Assembly (NCBI GenBank): GCA_003489345.1
Contig: DNIT01000124.1
Coordinates: 2,293 to 13,680, forward strand
Reading direction: 5' to 3'
Length of the DNA stretch: 11,388 nucleotides
Source of the DNA: Pelotomaculum sp.
GTDB taxonomy: Bacteria > Bacillota > Desulfotomaculia > Desulfotomaculales > Pelotomaculaceae
Part shown: in pieces, positions 6,566 to 11,388 of the stretch
How positions within the stretch are numbered: the first letter of the stretch is position 1
How the letters are laid out: each line of letters starts with the position of its first letter
Program-made: the position numbers and the translations under genes
Notes under the pieces: generated by a model
Told to the model about the DNA's origin: nothing
Seen by the model: only the letters and a program-made list of their open reading frames with translations
Database searches by the model: none

Positions 6566-6617
6566 GCAGCTTTAGCCGTCCCCGGTGTGAAACCCGGAGC
6601 TGCCAAATATTTGTTTT
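6566..6617 (+). terminator. Second, bulged hairpin with T-tract before secG
   Basis: GCAGCT (6566-6571) pairs with AGCTGC (6598-6603), stacked on CCGG/CCGG (6582-6585 with 6594-6597) with a 10-nt one-sided bulge. After CCAAATA come TTTG and TTTTT. It shares ACCCGGAGC (6592-6600) with the first hairpin (6530-6538). Together they may make a tandem terminator between eno and secG. Confidence 0.3.
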
Positions 6618-6622
6618 TGCAA

Positions 6623-6651
6623 TTGTCTGTTATAGGACAGTGTGGTATAAT
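6623..6651 (+). promoter_or_regulatory. secG promoter
   Basis: TTGTCT (6623-6628) is 17 bp before a perfect TATAAT (6646-6651), which is preceded by TGG (an extended -10, TGN). It lies about 30 bp upstream of the secG start and after the eno hairpins. This gives secG its own vegetative-type promoter. Confidence 0.7.
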
Positions 6652-6682
6652 ATATTGGTTTAGAAGTTGGGGAGGTGATTTC

Positions 6683-6925
6683 GTGGAGGTTGTAAAGATT
6701 ATCCTATACGTCTTGCACATTCTATCTGCCATTGCCCTTATTGCCGCGATTGTGCTGCAGTCAGGCAAAAGCGCCGGCCTGTCCGGTTCCATTGCCGGCG
6801 GGGCCGAAGCTATCTTTGGGGGTAAGAAAAAGGGGCTGGACGAGCTCCTGGGCAAGATTACCATTGGCGTAGCAATACTTTTTGCTCTGACTTCCCTCGT
6901 TTTGGTTATATTGAGCAGGCAGTAG
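6683..6925 (+). CDS. secG: Preprotein translocase subunit SecG
   Basis: Small membrane subunit of the SecYEG translocon that assists SecA-driven export. I choose the GTG at 6683 because GGGGAGGTG (6669-6677) is a near-perfect Shine-Dalgarno 5 nt upstream; the ORF remains open further upstream through the promoter, which cannot be translated from this mRNA. The 80-aa product has a first membrane helix at about residues 4-24, then the conserved cytoplasmic loop LQSGKSAGLSGSIAGGAEAIFG (25-46) followed by KKKG, then a second helix at about 58-77. Length and topology match Firmicute SecG. It stands alone between its own promoter and a strong terminator. Confidence 0.93.
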   Translation: MEVVKIILYVLHILSAIALIAAIVLQSGKSAGLSGSIAGGAEAIFGGKKKGLDELLGKITIGVAILFALTSLVLVILSRQ

Positions 6926-6950
6926 CAAGCTGTAAACACACGCGACAAAC

Positions 6951-6972
6951 GCCGGGTAACCCCGGCTTTTTT
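6951..6972 (+). terminator. Rho-independent terminator after secG
   Basis: GCCGGG (6951-6956), loop TAAC, CCCGGC (6961-6966), then six T (6967-6972). A compact G-C stem with a direct U-tract, 25 nt after the secG stop; a textbook intrinsic terminator. Confidence 0.9.
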
Positions 6973-6985
6973 GTATTGTCCTGAG

Positions 6986-7014
6986 TTGTCATAAATAGGC
7001 TGATTTGTTAAAAT
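6986..7014 (+). promoter_or_regulatory. Promoter for the thioesterase gene
   Basis: TTGTCA (6986-6991) and TAAAAT (7009-7014) are separated by 17 bp, with TGT directly before the -10 element. It lies right after the secG terminator and about 120 bp upstream of the thioesterase ATG, leaving a leader of roughly 115 nt. Confidence 0.65.
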
Positions 7015-7135
7015 AGACAAAGACCTTTTAGCCATCGTGCCGCCAGCAGCGCCGGTAGAGGATGAAACCGGTCATGTGGGTGCGATTCAATCGCTGCTCA
7101 CAATGTTATTTTCAGAGTGGAAGGAGACTCACGCA

Positions 7136-7540
7136 ATGTCCAAGCTGCTTAAAGACAAAAACCACATGTGTTTTGCCTGCAGCCCTAAAAATCCTATCGG
7201 GTTGAAGCTGGTATTTGAGCACGAAGGGGATATCTGCCGCGCCTCCTTTGTGGCCGGACCCGAGCACCAGGGCTGGAACGGGGTGATGCACGGCGGCTTG
7301 TTAACCACAATACTGGATGAGGTGATGGCCCAATGGCTCTGGATCAGGGAGCGGTCTGCCATGACTGCGGAAATGACGACACGTTTTGTCAATCCGGTAC
7401 CCTTGGGCGTGAAACTAACCATTGAAAGCAGGCTGGTTGCCGACAAACGCCGCTTGTTTTTGATGGAGGCCACCGCCATGCTCCCGGACGGCAGTGTGGC
7501 TGCCAAAGCAACCGCCAAATTTGTTCCGGCCAAGATATAG
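7136..7540 (+). CDS. PaaI-like hotdog-fold acyl-CoA thioesterase
   Basis: A 134-aa single-domain protein of the hotdog fold, most like PaaI/YigI-type acyl-CoA thioesterases. The ATG at 7136 follows AAGGAG (7121-7126) with a 9-nt spacer; an in-frame upstream GTG at 7037 lacks a comparable site. The N-terminus HMCFACSPKNPIGL (10-23) is the 'CFACG-x-x-NP-x-GL' type motif common in this subgroup, here with Ser replacing Gly. The core is WNGVMHGGLLTTILDEVM (47-64): His52-Gly-Gly and Asp61-Glu62 form the hotdog helix and putative active site. The conserved TTRFVNPVPLG strand follows at 81-91. The natural acyl-CoA substrate cannot be read from sequence. It occupies part of the place where rnr usually lies in Firmicutes. 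Confidence 0.85.
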   Translation: MSKLLKDKNHMCFACSPKNPIGLKLVFEHEGDICRASFVAGPEHQGWNGVMHGGLLTTILDEVMAQWLWIRERSAMTAEMTTRFVNPVPLGVKLTIESRLVADKRRLFLMEATAMLPDGSVAAKATAKFVPAKI

Positions 7541-7621
7541 AAGTAAAACATATATGGAATGAATGCATAGAAGTTTACGGGCCTTTCCATTTGCTTTACA
7601 GAACTTCAGCATGATGACTGA

Positions 7622-7635
7622 GGCGTAAGGCGTAA
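7622..7635 (+). repeat. GGCGTAA heptanucleotide tandem pair, copy D
   Basis: Two exact adjacent copies of GGCGTAA, the same 7-nt unit as copies A-C in another phase, in the gap between the thioesterase and HD genes. It is short, but the unit identity and intergenic location match the other copies. Confidence 0.5.
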
Positions 7636-7639
7636 AAGA

Positions 7640-7669
7640 TTGGACGAATCTGTTTGGCGTAGTTATAAA
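7640..7669 (+). promoter_or_regulatory. Weak candidate promoter for the HD-domain gene
   Basis: TATAAA (7664-7669) matches the -10 consensus at 5 of 6 positions. The only -35 candidate at 18 bp is TTGGAC (7640-7645), a poor match. The 183-bp gap after the thioesterase gene makes a separate promoter plausible, but read-through is equally possible. Confidence 0.25.
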
Positions 7670-7723
7670 AAGGTGCTAAAGCGGGAGCGGATTTATATTG
7701 GATAAAGCAACGGGAAGGGAGCT

Positions 7724-8284
7724 TTGATCAGCTTGGAAAGAACAGAAGCCTTGGCATTGCTGAAAGATAACCTTACCAACCGGAACCTGTTTAATCATTC
7801 CCTCGCAGTTGAGGCCGTAATGCGCCGTTTGGCAAGGCATTTCCAACAGGATGAGGAAAAATGGGGTCTGGCCGGTTTACTGCATGACATTGACTACAAC
7901 CGCACCAAGGACGATCCGGCCAGGCACAGCCTCGAGGGCGCGGAGATGCTGGCGGAGTTGGGACTGCCTGAGGATATCGTTTACGCCATCAAAGTCCACA
8001 ATGAGTACCACGGTCTCCCCCGCCTGTCCCTAATGGACCAGGCCCTGTACGCCACTGACCCGTTGACCGGATTCATTGTGGCCGGCGCCCTGATCCGGCC
8101 GGAGAAAAAGCTGGCTGCTGTTGAAGTCCCCTTTCTAATGAAACGGTTTAACGAAAAGGCCTTTGCCCGTGGAGCCAACCGTGAGACCATGAAAACCTGC
8201 TCCGAGCTGGGACTTTCCCTGGAAGAATTTGTAGGCCTGGGGCTGGAGGCCATGAAGGGCATAGCCGCGGAGATGAGGCTGTAA
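7724..8284 (+). CDS. HD-domain hydrolase (COG2316-type)
   Basis: A 186-aa predicted metal-dependent phosphohydrolase of the HD superfamily. His25 (FNHSLAVEAVMRRLA), the His54-Asp55 doublet (GLLHDIDYNRT) and His92 (KVHNEYHG) are the expected metal ligands, with Asp112 (YATDPLTGFIVAGAL) as the distal Asp. The C-terminal part (125-186) matches the pattern of the short stand-alone family with an RPEKKL...FNEKAFARGANRE segment. Substrate unknown; nucleotide or phosphate-ester hydrolysis is a family-level inference. The TTG at 7724 follows the purine-rich GGAAGGGAG (7713-7721), giving a short spacer; the in-frame TTG at 7733 (3 codons later) has a better distance and cannot be excluded. It lies just upstream of the smpB promoter. 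Confidence 0.82.
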   Translation: MISLERTEALALLKDNLTNRNLFNHSLAVEAVMRRLARHFQQDEEKWGLAGLLHDIDYNRTKDDPARHSLEGAEMLAELGLPEDIVYAIKVHNEYHGLPRLSLMDQALYATDPLTGFIVAGALIRPEKKLAAVEVPFLMKRFNEKAFARGANRETMKTCSELGLSLEEFVGLGLEAMKGIAAEMRL

Positions 8285-8293
8285 CCACCCGGC

Positions 8294-8321
8294 TTGACAA
8301 ATACGGGCCAACTGCTATAAT
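8294..8321 (+). promoter_or_regulatory. Consensus promoter for smpB
   Basis: A perfect TTGACA (8294-8299), 16-bp spacer and perfect TATAAT (8316-8321), with TGC immediately before the -10 (extended -10). It starts 10 bp after the HD-gene stop. Transcription should begin near 8328, giving a leader of about 165 nt before smpB. It is the strongest promoter in the window. Confidence 0.88.
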
Positions 8322-8346
8322 TAAAATACGCAGAAATATGCTTGCG

Positions 8347-8421
8347 AGGCTATAACAGTCTTATATACTGTGTATGCAACTCATTTACACAGGCCGGTTT
8401 GCCGGCATAGCCTTATAGGCT
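8347..8421 (+). promoter_or_regulatory. Structured smpB leader with alternative stems
   Basis: AGGCTAT (8347-8353) can pair with ATAGCCT (8407-8413), enclosing two hairpins: ACAGT/ACTGT (8355-8359 with 8367-8371) and GCCGG/CCGGC with loop TTTG (8393-8406). The right arm can instead form a local hairpin AGCCT-TAT-AGGCT (8409-8421), so the two folds exclude each other. Further down, GCCCTT and AAGGGT, followed by TTAATTTTT just before the start region, could form a weak terminator-like stem. I recognise no known riboswitch or leader family here. Confidence 0.4.
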
Positions 8422-8494
8422 GCTTTGCTCTGGTTTACGACAACGCCCTTATCCCTGCGGTTGGAAAAGGGTTTAATTTTTCGGGAGAATCGGC

Positions 8495-8959
8495 ATGAAC
8501 GTCAAGACTGTCACCGAGAACAGAAAAGCCCGGCACGAGTACCATATTATGGAGACCTTTGAGGCCGGCATCGCCCTGTCCGGGACCGAGGTGAAATCCC
8601 TCCGCGCCGGCAAGGCCAACCTGCAGGACAGCTTCGCCCGCGTTGAAAACGCCGAGCTGATGCTATATAATATGCATATAAGTCCCTACGAGCAGGGGAA
8701 CCAGTTCAACCACGAGCCCAAGCGCACGCGCAGGCTGCTGATGCACAAGTATGAAATCATGCGGCTGCTGGGCAAGACCAGGGAGAAGGGGCTGGCGCTG
8801 ATCCCGCTCAAGGTGTACTTCAAGAACGGCTTGGCCAAGGTTGAGTTAGCCCTGGCTAAAGGTAAAAAGCTGTATGACCGCAGGGACGACATCGCCGCCA
8901 GGGACGCCAAGCGGGAAATGGACCGGGCGATGAAGGAAAGATCAAAGCTTAATTATTGA
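8495..8959 (+). CDS. smpB: SsrA-binding protein SmpB
   Basis: Binds the tRNA-like domain of tmRNA and delivers it to stalled ribosomes for trans-translation. The 154-aa length is typical. The ATG follows CGGGAGA (8482-8488) with a 6-nt spacer. Conserved blocks run in order: NRKARHEYHIMETFEAGIAL (9-28), SGTEVKSLRAGKANLQDSF (29-47), the MHISPYEQGN region (60-69), HEPKRTRRLLMHKYEI (72-87), then LIPLKVYFKNGLAKVELALAKGKKLYDRRDDIA (101-133). The basic C-terminal tail RDAKREMDRAMKER (136-149) is the part that inserts in the mRNA channel in known structures. It has its own strong promoter, and ssrA follows 117 bp downstream. Confidence 0.97.
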   Translation: MNVKTVTENRKARHEYHIMETFEAGIALSGTEVKSLRAGKANLQDSFARVENAELMLYNMHISPYEQGNQFNHEPKRTRRLLMHKYEIMRLLGKTREKGLALIPLKVYFKNGLAKVELALAKGKKLYDRRDDIAARDAKREMDRAMKERSKLNY

Positions 8960-8983
8960 GTTTTCATTACATGATAAATATGA

Positions 8984-9000
8984 GTGCGAATTTATCGCAC
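8984..9000. other. Small dyad between smpB and ssrA
   Basis: GTGCGA, loop ATTTA, TCGCAC: a 6-bp perfect stem 24 nt after the smpB stop. No T-run follows on the plus strand, so it is not a convincing terminator. It could be an mRNA 3' end or processing structure. Confidence 0.4.
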
Positions 9001-9076
9001 AAATGTTTATAGAAAAACTAAAACATGTTTTTGCCACATTTAACCCGGTAGAAAATAACCCGAGATATATAATTAT

Positions 9077-9427
9077 GGGGGCGCAAAGGTTTCGACGGGG
9101 GAAGCGGTGGCAGGAGGAGCGAGCCGGGGTTCCATCAGCCCGCAACACGGTGGAAAACTATAATTGCCAAGAACGAATACGCTTTAGCAGCTTAATTGCT
9201 GTCTAACCTTCTACCCGCGCCGGGCCCGTGGCCCGGGCTAGGGGGTCATTGAAACGGGCTGGCTTGAACCCAATTCTCGGAGGGTTCAAGTAAGATTCAT
9301 CGAGATAGTTCCAACGGAGCCCGGCTGCAGGCGCCCGCGGAGCAAAATCTAAATTGCAGCCTGCGCTCGGAGAAACTCCTGTGGTCGGTCCTTCGGACGG
9401 TGGGTTCGATTCCCCCCGCCTCCACCA
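9077..9427 (+). ncRNA. ssrA: Transfer-messenger RNA (tmRNA), one-piece
   Basis: Rescues stalled ribosomes together with SmpB. The 5' end GGGGGCG (9077-9083) pairs with CGCCTCC (9417-9423), with one G-U pair, to form a 7-bp alanyl-type acceptor stem. Discriminator A and an encoded CCA follow (9424-9427). The 5' D-like segment GGTTTCGACGGGG (about 9088-9100) and a T arm with GGTTCGATTCC (9402-9412) are the diagnostic tmRNA signatures. The tag reading frame starts at GCC 9166 and ends at TAA 9195. Total 351 nt, a normal length. The G-C-rich pairs in 9215-9400 fit the pseudoknot region, which I did not fold in full. Boundaries follow from acceptor-stem pairing. Confidence 0.96.
9166..9195 (+). 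other. tmRNA proteolysis tag reading frame
   Basis: Resume codon GCC (9166), then AAG AAC GAA TAC GCT TTA GCA GCT TAA, encoding AKNEYALAA. With the alanine carried by tmRNA itself, the added tag is AAKNEYALAA. The C-terminal YALAA is the canonical degron recognised by ClpXP-type proteases. Confidence 0.93.
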
Positions 9428-9445
9428 AAATTTTAGGTATTAAAA

Positions 9446-9475
9446 GATGCCATGCGGTTAAACCCGCATGGCATC
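9446..9475. terminator. Shared terminator hairpin between convergent ssrA and hydrolase
   Basis: GATGCCATGCGG (9446-9457), 6-nt loop, CCGCATGGCATC (9464-9475): a perfect 12-bp stem. On the minus strand it is followed by TTTTAATACC, a better U-tract than the AGTATTTACC that follows on the plus strand. It lies 18 nt after ssrA and 28 nt beyond the minus-strand hydrolase stop, so it probably ends both transcripts. Confidence 0.75.
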
Positions 9476-9503
9476 AGTATTTACCCTAAATTCTTTAGAT
9501 TTG

Positions 9504-10985
9504 CTATTTTAGCGATTCGAATTTCACTTCGGGATACTGCTCCGACTGTCCCCCAAGTAGTGGAGAATGCTGCCCTTTCAGCTCCCTGTCAAAGAAGGCC
9601 AGGGAATAGGCATTGATAATGTCAAATCCCCGCTGCGCATTGATAGGCCCGGTTATGCCAATGTGCGGCAATACCGGCGACCAATACGGGACATCGGTAA
9701 AGTTGATGTGGAATATCCCTTCTATCTCTACATAGTAGCCATCGCCCGGCAGGCTCTCATATACCCGGCGCATCGTGTCGACGGTGAGAATGACGTCCTT
9801 TTCCGCCCAAGTGTCGTTGCTGTCGCGCTCGAAGCGCATGGTATCCGCACTGCGCGTGATGAACATAGTCGGTTGTGTGAGACCCTTCTCGACAACTTCG
9901 GCTGGGATGTTGACATCCATGATGAGACAGGCTTTCAGGCGCAAATCTTCCAGACTCGCCTGGGCAGCGTTCATCCCGCCCAGCGATATACCGAAGGTAC
10001 CGATGCGCTCAAGATCAAGCCGTCCGGTCAGCAGTTGGTGAGGATCACTTTTATTAAGCGCTGCGAGCTGATCCAGGACAAAACTCACATCCCGGGCAAA
10101 ATAAGGAATACTGCCCTCCGGCATTGGCTGCCCGTGTAATGTAGGCGCTTGGGGCTGTGCTTCTACGCTCTGCATATTGAGTGGAAGTATTTCATCTCTC
10201 GATAGTCCAGGGATCTGTCGTCCATCGGGAAAACGCACCATTGGGGCAATACCTGGCTGGTCCAGGCCAATGACGATATAGCCATGGGAAACCAACTCTT
10301 CGATCTGGAAGGTATTTGCCGAACGAAACCCGCTTATTCCGGAAAGATATAGCAGGACAGGGTAGTCAGGCTGATCGTCTGCAACAGGAGCGGATGCCAC
10401 GGCGTTTGTGGTCACATATTTGAGGTGGCTGAAAACGAATTCCGGCAGATGAAGAAACCGTCCGATAACCGGCGTCACGACATCGGCGTCCCGGATATAG
10501 GGGGCCCTGCGCATTGATGGCTCCTGCCCGGTCGGGTACCACATCTGTACCATAAGCTCACGAGGGTCATTAGGGTCGGCCGTGAAGAGTTCCGAACGGC
10601 TCATATCTGCCCAGTGATAGGTCAGGGTACCGATACCGTATGGCCCGGTTGGCTTGGGAAAAGAAAACACGGGCAACATGACCGGCAGGCCAATGGAGAT
10701 CACGATCGCAACCACGCCTAAACCAAGGCCAAGGAATGAAACGACGGTGCTCAACTGCATGCCGCCTTGGCTTCCTTTACTGAATAGCCAAAGCACAACA
10801 AAGATTGCCGTGAGGGCGTATGCCGGAATCATCTGCCAGCGAAAGCCTTCCACCGCCATTCCAATGACAGCGATCAGCAGCGCAGCCGGAACTGCATAGT
10901 CAAACCAGCATGCGGTACGCCTGATTGCCAAAATGCAGAACACGGCTATATTTAAAACGATGAGACTTATTTCAAAGAATCTCAT
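9504..10985 (-). CDS. Membrane-anchored PAF-acetylhydrolase-like alpha/beta hydrolase
   Basis: A 493-aa protein with about four N-terminal membrane helices (roughly residues 4-22, 28-46, 52-68, 80-106), then an alpha/beta hydrolase domain (about 112-493). The catalytic part resembles the plasma PAF-acetylhydrolase/COG4188 group: MVQMWYPTG (145-153), an oxyanion-strand region PVLLYLSGISGFR (209-221), ELVSHGYIVIGLDQPG (230-245), nucleophile elbow GISLGG with Ser334, probable acid Asp357 (CLIMDVNIP) and His426 (GIFHINFTD). All three triad positions are present. The substrate is unknown; ester or phospholipid cleavage at the membrane is a family-level guess. The ATG at 10985 has AAAGGGAA directly upstream and GGAGAGG further off. 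It is convergent to ssrA and functionally unrelated to its neighbours, and its codon use looks less G/C-biased than the glycolytic genes by eye, so acquisition is possible. Confidence 0.83.
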   Translation of the reverse strand: MRFFEISLIVLNIAVFCILAIRRTACWFDYAVPAALLIAVIGMAVEGFRWQMIPAYALTAIFVVLWLFSKGSQGGMQLSTVVSFLGLGLGVVAIVISIGLPVMLPVFSFPKPTGPYGIGTLTYHWADMSRSELFTADPNDPRELMVQMWYPTGQEPSMRRAPYIRDADVVTPVIGRFLHLPEFVFSHLKYVTTNAVASAPVADDQPDYPVLLYLSGISGFRSANTFQIEELVSHGYIVIGLDQPGIAPMVRFPDGRQIPGLSRDEILPLNMQSVEAQPQAPTLHGQPMPEGSIPYFARDVSFVLDQLAALNKSDPHQLLTGRLDLERIGTFGISLGGMNAAQASLEDLRLKACLIMDVNIPAEVVEKGLTQPTMFITRSADTMRFERDSNDTWAEKDVILTVDTMRRVYESLPGDGYYVEIEGIFHINFTDVPYWSPVLPHIGITGPINAQRGFDIINAYSLAFFDRELKGQHSPLLGGQSEQYPEVKFESLK

Positions 10986-11015
10986 TTCCCTTTATACCTC
11001 TCCATCTCCTGAACA

Positions 11016-11133
11016 CTAATTTGCCGGCTGCAAAAGCTTCAAATACCTTTCAACCATTTTTCTTGAGCGCTTCTTGCAGGAGCAGCAACGGGTTATTGGT
11101 TAAGAAAAACAATAAATTTCGAGGGAGTTTGGC
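11016..11133 (-). pseudogene. Possible frameshifted coding remnant upstream of the hydrolase
   Basis: Read on the minus strand from 11133, an open stretch encodes AKLPRNLLFF...LLLLQEALKK and meets a TGA just after a run of five A (plus-strand T 11057-11061). Removing one A continues it as MVERYLKLLQPAN and a TAG at 11018-11016, 30 bp before the hydrolase start. The composite looks like two amphipathic helices at a protein C-terminus. It is under 40 codons with no start, and a stop (TAA at 11134-11136) precedes it. I do not recognise a family, and chance is a real alternative. Confidence 0.22.
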
Positions 11134-11201
11134 TTATTGAAAAATCATTCACTCCCTGTGGTTCCCATTTTCTTTGGTTATTTATGTTCTCTATATTACA
11201 A

Positions 11202-11230
11202 ATGTACTATACCATCATTACATAGTACAT
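11202..11230. promoter_or_regulatory. Operator-like inverted repeat upstream of the hydrolase
   Basis: ATGTACTAT (11202-11210) and ATAGTACAT (11222-11230) are perfect 9-bp inverted repeats with an 11-bp spacer. This is the size and form of a binding site for a dimeric regulator. On the minus strand a TATAGT -10-like element lies inside the left arm. It is about 215 bp upstream of the hydrolase start and could serve it or a gene beyond the window. Confidence 0.5.
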
Positions 11231-11326
11231 GCTCTAATCTATGAAGCTTTCTCCTTCCTAGATTACTTACGGTTGTGGTTCGAGAAGAATGGGGCGATTT
11301 ACGTATGACTTGGGAGGGAGGGAAGC

Positions 11327-11359
11327 ATGCAGGCTAAAATTTTTTTAAAGTGCAATTGA
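11327..11359 (+). CDS. Tiny ORF with strong Shine-Dalgarno (10 codons)
   Basis: GGGAGGGAGGG (11312-11322) is followed 4 nt later by ATG and ten codons (MQAKIFLKCN) ending in TGA. A run of seven T (11340-11346) lies inside. It may be a leader peptide, the dead start of a degraded gene, or chance. Nothing in the peptide is recognisable. Confidence 0.2.
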   Translation: MQAKIFLKCN

Positions 11360-11388
11360 TAAATAGTCTATCCTGAAAACAAATTATT

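Larger units (their letters stand above)
10986..11388. other. Gene-free 3' end of the window
   Basis: About 400 bp with no intact gene, visibly richer in A+T than the rest. It contains the possible coding remnant (11016-11133), a 7-bp inverted repeat AGGGAGT/ACTCCCT (11122-11128 and 11151-11157), the operator-like palindrome at 11202-11230, a 6-bp TAATCT/AGATTA pair (11235-11240 and 11260-11265), and a tiny plus-strand ORF at 11327. The hydrolase promoter should lie here, but I could not assign a convincing -35/-10 pair. Confidence 0.5.

Noticed and set aside
6551..6682. Upstream extension of secG from ATG 6551
   Set aside because: It spans a terminator-like hairpin and the secG promoter; the GTG at 6683 has a near-perfect Shine-Dalgarno and gives the family-typical 80 aa.
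7037..7135. Upstream GTG start for the thioesterase
   Set aside because: There is no Shine-Dalgarno at 7037; the ATG at 7136 has AAGGAG and matches the domain start.
9068..9073. TATAAT as the ssrA promoter -10
   Set aside because: It ends only 3 nt before the mature 5' end (9077), so transcription would start inside the mature RNA, and no -35 fits. TTGCCA at 9031 has no good -10 at 16-18 bp. I left the ssrA promoter unassigned; read-through from smpB is possible.
9003..9206. 67-aa plus-strand ORF over the start of ssrA
   Set aside because: It overlaps the tmRNA gene in a frame different from the tag and has no binding site.
9388..9427. ssrA 3' end as an integration (att) site for an island
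   Set aside because: No repeat of the tmRNA 3' end was seen downstream in the window, and no integrase is present. An att copy beyond the right edge cannot be excluded.
9567..10139. 190-aa plus-strand ORF inside the hydrolase gene
   Set aside because: It is antisense to a well-supported coding sequence with a complete catalytic triad, and shows no recognisable motif.

Overview
This window is a housekeeping segment of a Gram-positive bacterial chromosome, most likely a clostridial Firmicute of the Peptococcaceae type (Desulfotomaculum/Pelotomaculum-like). The placement is inferred from the five-gene glycolytic order gap-pgk-tpiA-gpmI-eno, the strong Shine-Dalgarno sequences, the frequent GTG/TTG starts, the cofactor-independent phosphoglycerate mutase, and secG and smpB-ssrA following downstream. 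No marker in the window fixes the genus.

Layout. Positions 82-6502 (+) encode lower glycolysis from glyceraldehyde-3-phosphate to phosphoenolpyruvate: gap, pgk, tpiA, gpmI, eno. The gaps between the first four genes are long (about 130-240 bp) for an operon. They hold structured sequence and copies of a 7-bp-period CGTARGG repeat. Positions 6503-6972 carry terminator-like hairpins, a good promoter, secG and a strong terminator. Positions 6986-8284 carry a hotdog-fold (PaaI-like) thioesterase behind its own promoter, then an HD-domain hydrolase. Positions 8294-9427 are the trans-translation module: a consensus extended -10 promoter, a structured leader of about 165 nt, smpB, and a complete one-piece tmRNA (ssrA) with an encoded CCA. 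A 12-bp hairpin at 9446-9475 separates ssrA from a convergent minus-strand gene for a membrane-anchored PAF-acetylhydrolase-like alpha/beta hydrolase (9504-10985). The last 400 bp have no intact gene. They hold a 9+9 bp operator-like inverted repeat and a possible decayed, frameshifted coding remnant.

Most notable points. (1) pgk and tpiA both have a Shine-Dalgarno placed exactly 7 nt before a codon one base away from ATG (ATC and ACG) at the family-typical N-terminus, while the available ATG/TTG starts lie upstream of or overlap that Shine-Dalgarno. (2) A dispersed heptanucleotide tandem repeat sits in alternating orientation around tpiA and before gpmI, and one pair can form an 18/20 stem ending 5 nt before the gpmI ribosome binding site. 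(3) The GAPDH has lost the Asp that normally selects NAD and has a basic insertion there. (4) rnr, which usually lies between secG and smpB in Firmicutes, is absent, and a thioesterase and an HD protein sit there instead. (5) The smpB leader can form two mutually exclusive folds. I see no CRISPR array, defence system, transposase or integrase.
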